DNA of 64,000 bases, from the NCBI GenBank assembly GCA_022496205.1, contig WTXD01000003.1, positions 868,001 through 932,000 on the forward strand. The letters are read 5' to 3'. Origin of the DNA: Gloeopeniophorella convolvens. Taxonomy: Eukaryota; Basidiomycota; Agaricomycetes; Russulales. Below are positions 56,101 through 64,000 of the stretch, piece after piece. Made by a program: the position numbers and the translations under genes. Each line of letters starts with the position of its first letter. Within the stretch, counting starts at the first letter, position 1. The notes below the pieces were generated by a model, which made no database searches, was not told the DNA's origin, and saw only the letters and a list, made by a program, of their open reading frames with translations.

Positions 56101-56709
56101 TTCCGGGACTCCCTTTCCAGGGGCCGCTTGATTTGCAATAACTCGTCGGACAGAAGAGGATGCCTGTCCGAGCTGTGGAACCTATGCGACTCGGATAAAG
56201 CGTCCTCGAGTTGCCGAACGCGATTAGACAAAGTCCCGATCTTGTCATGGAGGACTTCGGTGTTTGCGAGGATAAAGCTGGAGAAAAAACACCATCAACA
56301 CGAGGGATACCTACAGCAGGACAAAGCATTATACCGATTCCCTTTGCCAGTGGTCAACGAGCCTGCATAAGCAACTTTGTAAGTGCACTGGACGGCAGAG
56401 TCAGCAACCCGACACCTACCCTTTGGGCATATCGCTGCGCAACCTTTTTTCACACAGCTTGCACATGGGAAGACACGGCTACACCTGGAAAGAACAGTCT
56501 GAACGGTGGAGACATACTGGAGAGCGGGATATGAAACCTCAATTTGAGCCTTGGGTGTATGATGCGATCAGCTGGGGTTGGTCGGCAGACTAGGGGGACA
56601 CCAGGTACCTTCTACACTCGGCGCACGAGAGGGCGGCGTTGCGACGGCGCTGCCTGGAAGAGGGTGAGTTTGGACCGGTGTCCATAGGGGGTATGAAGGA
56701 CGAAGCCAT
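53199..56709 (-). CDS. Zn2-Cys6 fungal-type transcription factor
   Basis: Nuclear regulator with an N-terminal binuclear zinc cluster. Start ATG 56709; the cluster C-A-E-C-R-R-L-K-L-R-C then S-R-V-F-P-C-A-S-C is assembled across two short introns, followed by V-K-K-G-C-A-A-I-C. Next comes a linker coiled coil near 56200 (V-R-Q-L-E-D-A-L). The fungal_trans middle homology region shows H-Y-F-Q-L-G-R-A-A-L, S-H-Y-M-F-L, V-K-L-A-H-S-V, R-R-S-L-F-W-E, F-G-R-P-P-S-F, R-K-V-R-E-F-Y and Y-M-H-R-G-F-F-A-R-A-I. The C-terminal 240 residues (53199-53939) are Gln/Pro/His/Ser-rich and look like an activation domain, ending F-N-H-V. Target genes are unknown. It lies upstream of the gene-poor stretch at 56710-57184. 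Confidence 0.86.
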
Positions 56710-57184
56710 GGCGGTGAGGGACAAAGAAGGGCAAGATCACACAAACATTAAACCGCCTTGATTAAGCTGGAAAGAGCCGTACCAAACAAGACACGTATGA
56801 TTAACTACTTCCCGCCGAACAATCTCTCGCGAAATCAATCAATATCTCATGCCCGACGTCAATGAACCTGCGACGTCTCACACTCATTGAAAACTGTGCG
56901 GCCGTGCAACCATCGCAGACACTCAACGCCTCGCAAAACTGCACCAACGACTTTGATAGCCCACACCTTCCGCGGCTGTTCCGCCACCGCAGTCATGTGC
57001 AGCTCACCCCCCCTAATTATAACTGAAACCCTCCATTTGGTATATCGTGTAAGTCTGAAGTAGGGTAATTTACCAGCGAGCGCAACCGCCCAGAACGCGA
57101 ACAAGAATCGCATACATACTCTAACGTCCAGTCGTCGTGCACCTGTCGTGACATGTCATCAACTAAGAATTGTCGTACCCTTCA
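56710..57184. other. Intergenic upstream of the Zn2-Cys6 gene
   Basis: About 475 bp with the presumed promoter and the 3' end of the next gene. An ORF on the minus strand at 56859-57113 lacks family features and is not called. Confidence 0.4.
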
Positions 57185-58667
57185 TCATACCACCACCACG
57201 TCCGAACTCTTCCCAACGATTGGCGTCGTCTCGGTAGCGCCCCGCATTGCAAGTAGCTCCGAGGAAGATGACGTGCCGCTGAGAACCCTCGCCATCGGCA
57301 CATGGGACTCATCAACGGTCGGGCTGACAGGTTCAGTCGACTCGGCCGTTGAAGACGAGTCCGAGCCGTTATACATAGCTTCTTGAACGGTCGGGACGCC
57401 ACGGGGTGGAGCAGACGTCGAGGATGAGAAACTACCCCTGCTGCCGAAAAAACCGCCCAACTTCCGTGCGAGCGGCTCGGCGGTTGGCGGAGAGGAGGTC
57501 GTGGAGGCGCTGCGGTTCGGAATCACCGGTGAACTGTTCTCTCCTGCACGAAACAGGCCACCAAAGCCCCACCGCGAGCCTCCCGAGCCAGAAGCACTCC
57601 TCTTGTCCGCGTCGTCGCTGCGCGCGACGGCACTCCTTGCTGAGCCGATGTCTACGCTGACCGGTGGCACGCCCACGTTGTTCTCTGCGATGAAATCGCG
57701 CAGTGCCTTGACACAGGTTTCCGACGCATCGCGAGCTTCACTGGCCTCTGTGAGATCGTGTCGCGCATCCTCCAACGCGGCCTTGAGGGCCTGGATCTCC
57801 CGTTCGAGCTTGTCTTTCTCCAAGGATGCAAAGCCAGGGATGGGCTCTGAATCAGGTGCGGCGGCGCGTCCAAAGAGACCCGAGAAGCGATGGCTGCTGG
57901 AGGGCGGGTGATTCAGAGGGGGAGATGCCGCATCCGGAAGCGTGACAATCTGCGAGTTTGGCGACGTGTTTGCCGGCTGGCCACTGGCAATATCCGACCA
58001 ATTTACGTTGGAGTCCGAGACAGAGGATATCCGCCTGTGATTCTGCATGCGCCCTGCAGACGATCCTGTCAATGGCGTGAAGGACATCCGCTTGGCCGAC
58101 GCTGGGCCCCCAAAGGAGAAGGAGCCGGCGCGGGAAAGATCGACCGACATGTCGCCACGACTGACGCGGCGGCTCTCCGTCTGCAACCGCATGAGACCAC
58201 GTCTGCACAGTACAATGTTAGAAAAGAGGAACCGATTGATCGAACAGAGCGTGAACTTACCGGCTTTCTTCGACCTTGCTTCGCAACAGGACTATCGATT
58301 CTTCATCATCGCGCACTTTCTGGCGCAGCGCCGCAAGTTCTGCATCCCTATCCGAGTCAGCCTCCTTGAGCTGCGACACCTCCGCAGAAAGCTTTGATTC
58401 GCGTTCGCGCGAGGCATCGAGTGCGGCTGACAGATCGTCGCGCTCTTTGGTGAGTTCTTGAACGTTCATGCGGAGTGAAGTAACGAGAGACGCGAGCACG
58501 TGGGTATCGAGCGACTGTGGGCGGCCCTTAGGGTATGCGGGGGAGTTGGGAAGCGACTCTGCTTCGAGCTGGCGTTCGAGCTCGAGGGTAAGGTCGAATG
58601 AATGTGGACGTGTCGGGTCGTGGGGTGGCAGTTCGTGGACCAGAGGCTCGTCGTCGTGCACAGACAT
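57185..58667 (-). CDS. Coiled-coil, Ser-rich protein of unknown function
   Basis: Family not recognised. Start at 58667 (M-S-V-H-D-D-E-P-L). Two long exons are separated by one intron of about 55 bp near 58205-58260. Exon 1 has a Glu/Leu coiled coil (L-T-K-E-R-D-D-L-S-A-A-L-D-A, then L-R-Q-K-V-R-D-D-E-E-S). Exon 2 begins L-Q-T-E-S-R-R-V-S-R and is mostly Ser/Pro-rich with short ordered motifs: R-F-S-G-L-F-G, R-W-G-F-G-G-L-F and K-L-G-G-F-F-G, and a second coiled coil near 57800. It ends S-S-D-V-V-V-V before TGA at 57185-57187. The repeated G-(L/F)-F-G motifs could be peptide-binding sites. About 475 residues in all. Confidence 0.7.
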
Positions 58668-59168
58668 ATTGAAAGGCTCTGGCGGGGTCGTGGAAGAGAA
58701 AGGTGGAAGAGATAGAACGAGTCTTGCTGTCGGTGCTCACGTGGTTTTTTGTGGTTGCGGCTGGCGGCGGTTGCGTTGCGCGCGGTTGCCTTGAACGGAG
58801 CCGGGCGCCTCCGTCGGCAGTGCGCATATGGCATCAACTTCACCGCCACGCGTCCGACCTCCTCGATCACAATCACACGGCCCACTGGATTTCATCATGC
58901 TACTTCTTGGCTACTTCTGCAGATCCCAAGCAGCGTCTAAAACAAAGTACTCCCCTTCTATGAACCGTGACAACAGATTAAAGCATACAGTAACCAGTTA
59001 AGTGCTGCAAAAGACCCATACTCGCACATAGTTCTCTGCGCTTTCCCTTGGTCAACTACAACACCCCCCCCCTCCCCCCCGAGCTCCACGATAACCAACA
59101 ATCAGCCTTAACAACGCACCGCGATGTGAAACCTCGATCGGCCTTCCTTTTTCCACCTACAATCACGT
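58668..59168. other. Intergenic with CACGTG at 58738-58743 and poly-C run near 59064-59081
   Basis: About 500 bp. It holds the promoter of the coiled-coil gene, with an E-box about 70 bp before its start, and the 3' flank of the CCCH gene, which has two runs of C divided by one T. Confidence 0.45.
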
Positions 59169-62056
59169 TCATATGTGGGTGACAGGGTCTACGCAGATGA
59201 CCCCTTCGCGCTCGCTCCAAGGGTATCCCCACCGATGCAACCACTCGCGCACACCAGTGGACAAGCGCTCTCGGGAGGCAGCTCGAGCGGGGTCGTGCGA
59301 CCCTGCGACTTTTTCGTCGCCAACAATAACATACGCTGGATAACGACGCATAAGTCAGCGATAAGCACAAACAAATAATTCCGCCGCAGAACTCACATAG
59401 TCCGCAGAAATTTTCACGTTCCAACTATAGCAGACGCTCATCAGCAAGGGCAGCGCACGGCGTCGAATCACACCTACGGTAAGTAAAAACTCTTCCAGAA
59501 TTTCCGTGGCCTCGGCAGCATGTATACCATGAAGGTCCAGCACGGACTCCGCCCTCTCACCCGAATTGAGTTCCCTCTGCTCTCCAATACTGTCCCGCCG
59601 CGCAATGCCCAGAATAACTCCCAACCCATTGCCGCATGCACTCCCACGCGCGCTGCGGTCACCCGGGTCATCTGACCAAGCCACGTCGCGCGCCTGGGCC
59701 ACCTGTTCCACAAGCTTCGCGCGCTCGCGCACGACGTTGCCTGCAGACACCGCCAACTCAGAAGCCATCTTCGCATTCAGGTCGTGGCCCTCGCGACTGA
59801 AACGCTTTGCGGCCGAGCCATCGCCGCGCCGCCATGCGTCCGCGGCGCGCGACAGGCAAGCATTGCGTGCGGCACCCAGTTGCAGCGCGCGAGATCGGTA
59901 CGTGACGTACATATTGTTCGCAGACTCTGCAGTGGGCAACACGGGTAGCAGTGTTGGGGGGTGTAACTTTAAGCGAGGTGACGGCTTCGGCGCAACGATC
60001 GCGGTCCGGTTATGAAGGGAGTCCGCGGCGCTGCCCATGGCTTCCCTGCGCGCTGCCAGGGAAGCGGGATCCCTAGGGACGGCCACAGCGGCAGGCTGTG
60101 GGCTCTTGCTTGCGACCGGGCCAAACTTGCTCCTGCCGTTGTCATACGGTGCACGTTGTTCTCGTCCATTAAAGCCCCCACGGCGACTTTTGAAACCTGT
60201 AGAGGAAGGATAATCCAAAGCTGGGAAGTCATCAATTGGGGGGTTGCCGTTGGAAGAGTTGTCGTTAAGATCGGTGCGCCCCATCGCCGAGGTAATACCT
60301 GCCACGTCGACGTCCGCGGGGATGTGATGCAAGAACTCGCAGACCTCTCCCTTGGCGCAGGTCCCCCTCAGCCAGAAGCGACATAGGGCACGCTCGATAT
60401 CGTGACTAAATGCATTTTGCTTTTTTAGGACGATGTCTCGAAAGTCGTAAAGCACTCACCTAAATCGGCAATCGGCGCGCAGACACTCCCCTGCCAGGAA
60501 GTATCGGCAGACTCGGGTACCCGTCTGTACCGGTCGTCCGTTGACGAACTTTGCCGTGCCCTTTGCAGCGCTCGCATTTGGAGCACCGAAAGCTGACCTG
60601 CCGCCACGAACGTAGCCCGAAGCACCCGGACCATCACGAGACACCACAGAGACTCGATTACCCAGGGTTTGAGTCCTCGAGTGTTGGGGACCATGCCCAT
60701 GCTGTGACGATGCGGCACGGTCGACTAGCCAAGCCATGGAGCGCTCAAAGTCGTAACCGTTGGCAGCGAGAGCCTCTTCCAACTCCGAAGGTGCCAAAGA
60801 CGCTCCAAATACAGACGCCAAAACGTCGAAGGGGGTCATGCCATCTGTAAGCATGTCCGCTCCTTCTGGCTCCCTGCCCTGGTAGCTGTCTTGAGAAAGC
60901 TGGGAACCACTGGGAGGTGACACCTGATCCACTATCCCCATCGGATGATAGCCATCAGACAAGGAAGAGTTCGACGCGGGAGAGTTCATCCAGTGGGGAT
61001 CAAAGTCAGGAAGGGAAGGTGGGTGGAAAGATCTAGGAAGTGCTTTCTGGGAGAATGGGTCGAATGGATCATTTTCTTCATCCTCTTCATCTGGGTGTAT
61101 AGAAACGCGTAGAGATGAGTTGGGCGTGCCAGAGCGCGATAGAAGTGTGGTATCAGGGACGAGAGGCGCAGCAATGGCAAGGTTTGAGGTTGCTTTCGAG
61201 CTTCCGTGGGCCCACAAGTCAGGAGAAGGCGTGTCAGCACGCAGTCCCGTCAGAGTACTGGGGTTTGATGAAGCGGCGGAGAGAGGCCGCGGATAGGGAC
61301 GGAAATCTGATGCCTTGGCGCTTAAGACGCGGTGGGAACCTATAGGGGACGAGGGCAAACTGTTGGCAAACTGGGTATACGAGCGCGGCATAGCATGGGA
61401 GAGAGTAGGCGAGTGGGCGGGAGATTCGCTTCCAGCAGTCATGTAGGAGCCAGCGCCCTGCCCGGTAGCCAGGGGGGAGGCCAGGGGTGTGTGCGGTCTG
61501 CGGAAGACATAAGCAAGCGGGGAGCTGGGAGCAGAATTGGGAGTGTCTGGGCGATTGGGGATTAGGCGGGCGGAGTGAGACGAAGCGCGAGATGATGGGC
61601 GAGAGATGGGGCGACGCGAGGGGGTCAAGAAGAGGAAGGGCACGCCGGCGACATCATCCTTATGCTTATGCATCAAGTCGAGGACGTGCTGTTCAAGCTG
61701 GAAGAACGATGAGCAGTCAGAACGGAAGCAAAATGGGGTAACCCCACCATGTCATCGTCAATTCCAGTGAAACTGGCCTTGAGAAGTGTCTTAAGTTCAT
61801 CCTCATGTTCATGATCGAGTAGGCTGGCCACCTTGGCAACGAAGTTGGAGCTGACGCGGGAGTCGTCTACTTCCAAATCACCGTCGAAGCTATCGGCAGA
61901 CTTGTAGAGACGTGAGATAGCGGCTAGCTGGGCCCTAGTGTGCGGGAAGTGTGAAGGTGTAGATGGTAGGGTGGCAGCATCATGGCCAGAAGCTGAATCT
62001 GAGAAGTTACCAGGGTCCGGCAACGGACGGGGGGCAGCAAGGAGAGATGAGAGCAT
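59169..62056 (-). CDS. CCCH zinc-finger, CUE-like, DUF1771 and Smr domain protein
   Basis: A multidomain RNA-associated protein. Start at 62056 (M-L-S-S-L-L-A-A-P). Several hundred Ser/Pro-rich residues follow. A CUE/UBA-like helix triplet is visible near 60740-60850 (F-D-V-L-A-S-V-F-G and Y-D-F-E-R-S-M-A-W-L-V). Two CCCH fingers follow: C-R-Y-F-L-A-G-E-C with C and H completed across an intron, then C-R-F-W-L-R-G-T-C-A-K-G-E-V-C-E-F-L-H. A DUF1771-type helical region (A-R-N-A-C-L-S-R-A-A-D-A-W-R-R-G-D) precedes the Smr domain, with L-D-L-H-G-I-H-A-A-E-A near 59530 and an ending V-I-C-V-D-P-V-T-H-I. Smr domains often cleave or bind RNA; in eukaryotes CCCH-Smr proteins are linked to mRNA quality control. 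Stop TGA is at 59169-59171. Confidence 0.83.
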
Positions 62057-64000
62057 TTATAAAGTCGTTATGACTCGAGTTGAGAGGATGGCTCTCGTTC
62101 AGAGCCGCGTGAAGCATGTAACGAGCGAGAGTTGGTTGTTGTTGCTGTCGACGGATGCACTTGCGAAGGGGAGACCTGCCCAGACCAACGTTCGTTTCTA
62201 CTTACGTAATCCGATCACGGTCAACTCCAGATTTGCTTCCGGCGTCAACGCGTCGACGATTACGATTTTCCAAAGTCCACCGACCTGCAGTGGGGAGTTT
62301 TGTGCAGCACCACCTTTAGTTTACTCCAGCACCAAGTCCTACGGCTATTCTCCTTCCTCTTTGGCTACTCTATTCAAGACTGTCGCATAGCCTCGCGCAG
62401 TCGGACCGAACTGCGTGCCAACGGTGCACGACAGGCCTTTCCATCTCCGATGTCATCCGAGTGATCCACCCAAAAGAATTGGTGGTTTGGCACACCCATG
62501 CCATAAGGAAGTTTCAGAGCGACCTCGGTGAAGTTTGGGCGGCGGAGCCGGCAGGTTAGGCGCACCGAGTTCTCCAAGGAGATGAGATACTGACTCTTGG
62601 GGAGGTGGCAGCAAGTGGTAGCATGGCTCCATCATGCTCCCACCGGCAGTTCACAACTCTTTTTGTCTCGGCAGCCGTCCCCCCAAAGGCCGGATCATGG
62701 AAGCCCACAACCTATGTCCTTAATATCCTTAACTTGTTCATTCTTGTCTGCAGCTGGTATCTCCGATTTGTGACTGCTCCCGTCTTTGACCAAGTTCATT
62801 ATTCCTAAGGCCAAGTTTCCCGAGCCGTTGTGGACACTGCATCTACACCACCAGAAAACCCGGGATTCAAGGGCTTTACATCCTCGGCGAAACTGTGAGT
62901 ATCCTACTTTTTGGGCTACAGACGTTGACTACGGCGCTGATCTGCATGGCGTGGGGAACACCGGTCCGCAATGCGAGTTGCAAGAAAGTTTAACTATGCT
63001 AGTTCGACTGTGGAGCCGTGGTGTTCCGACGCATATCTCTGTGTTTGAGCACATCCGTCAACCGAAGACATGAGACACCTTTAATCTAGTAGCGGTGCCG
63101 CGACGGTCGAGACAATCTGGTATCACTGCGCACTCCGAATCCGAATAAGTTACTCGGTACGTGCGGAACGAAGTGTCTGAGGCTGCTTGCGTCCGGCATC
63201 TGGAAAATCCCTTACTGTGGCTCTTTCCAGAATACCGTTATTCTTAGTTTTCTACCCATCTCCAGTTGACGGTCCTGCGCCAATCTTCGGAGACTACATG
63301 AAAAATAACACCGTACTCATGGAAAGCCGCTACAGGGTCAATATCCTGCCACGCGACAATGGTTAACCCACCTTGGAGTCTTGACCGCTTCGTGGTCTAC
63401 AATGCACCACCCTCGATCAATCAATGGCCGATTATACCTAGTCACACCTCCCAAAGTTACAAATCCGCGCGTAAAGCCAACCCAAGGATAGGTGGTAGTG
63501 AGGGGGAGGGCTACCGATATGTAATATGGCGCCCTCACGGCATGTAAGTACACCATTTGGAGTTCTGATGAAGTCGCACAAGGTAAACTAATTCCGGAGT
63601 CTCGCTAGCAGCTCGTGTAACCCGATTTTCAGGCTGGCACTTTCTAAGCGGTTGTCTGCACGGGCGGCCCAGCTTCGCTATCCGACGAGGTGGGGTACAC
63701 GCAGGGCTCCGTGTCGGAACCAATCCGGCGCGGAGGCCCTCGGGGTGTGTGCCGAACGATATCCCCTCAGGTAACCGAGAGGCCTTCTCATGTCCCGTCT
63801 CGTCTGAAGACATGGGCGCAGATAGGCGCAGATCCAGCGTTTTGTCCTCATCCGCGCATATTTACGAGCCCAGTTGCAACAGGTTGTAACAGCCCTCCTA
63901 CACAAGCGGCACTAGGTGACACCGTGCATCCCTTCACTAGTAGATGCACAATACCTTAGCAGTGCGGGATGCACAGCGAACCTCCGCGGAATTTAACTAC
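62057..64000. other. Gene-free terminal interval, 1.9 kb
   Basis: No open frame here has a recognisable domain, and frames on both strands are short. No inverted or direct repeat, tRNA or transposon end was found. The last gene's promoter lies at the left edge. Confidence 0.5.

Overview
The window is nuclear DNA of a filamentous basidiomycete, most likely a mushroom-forming Agaricomycete. The evidence is GC-rich coding sequence, many very short introns (about 40-70 bp, GTRNGY donor, CTRAY branch site, YAG acceptor), genes packed on both strands, and a gene set that includes an STK32-like kinase, Zn2-Cys6 regulator, DUF2408 protein, DUF1771/Smr protein and a small BTB family. No rRNA, tRNA, CRISPR or autonomous transposon was recognised. 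Gene models were built by reading conserved protein blocks and joining them across GT-AG introns. Ends marked as inferred are less certain.

Layout. 0-9 kb: tail of an RS/RD-rich RNA-processing protein, mitochondrial ribosomal protein bL21m head to head with F1-ATPase alpha (ATP1, carrying a one-base frameshift), a DUF2408 protein, a 161-residue tropomyosin and nucleoporin NUP53/NUP35. 9-18.8 kb: UDP-sugar transporter, STK32-like kinase, guanylate kinase, a DUF1640 (FMP32-like) mitochondrial protein head to head with MAK16, a small coiled-coil protein, and a second tropomyosin of only 123 residues. 19-24.2 kb: an accessory-looking island with one decayed and two intact BTB/POZ genes in direct orientation, and between the intact ones a nearly perfect 781-bp palindrome (313-bp arms). 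25-30 kb: SRPBCC/START-like protein, RPF1, a p24 cargo receptor and mitochondrial enoyl reductase ETR1. 30-43.7 kb: three long minus-strand genes, a LIG4-like ATP-dependent DNA ligase, an EF-hand MscS channel and an MRP-type ABC transporter. 44-52.5 kb: uL23m, SPC25 head to head with RCD1/CNOT9, and a His-rich MSC2/ZnT5-like zinc transporter. 53-62 kb: Zn2-Cys6 transcription factor, an unrecognised coiled-coil protein, and a CCCH/CUE-like/DUF1771/Smr protein. The last 1.9 kb is gene-free as far as can be read.

The genes are mostly housekeeping and are not a pathway cluster. Several divergent pairs share short promoters: ATP1 with bL21m, FMP32-like with MAK16, RPF1 with p24, SPC25 with RCD1. 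The observations most worth following up are the palindrome in the BTB island, the two tropomyosins that differ by exactly 38 codons inside one exon, and frame disruptions in ATP1 and uL23m that probably reflect consensus errors but need checking.
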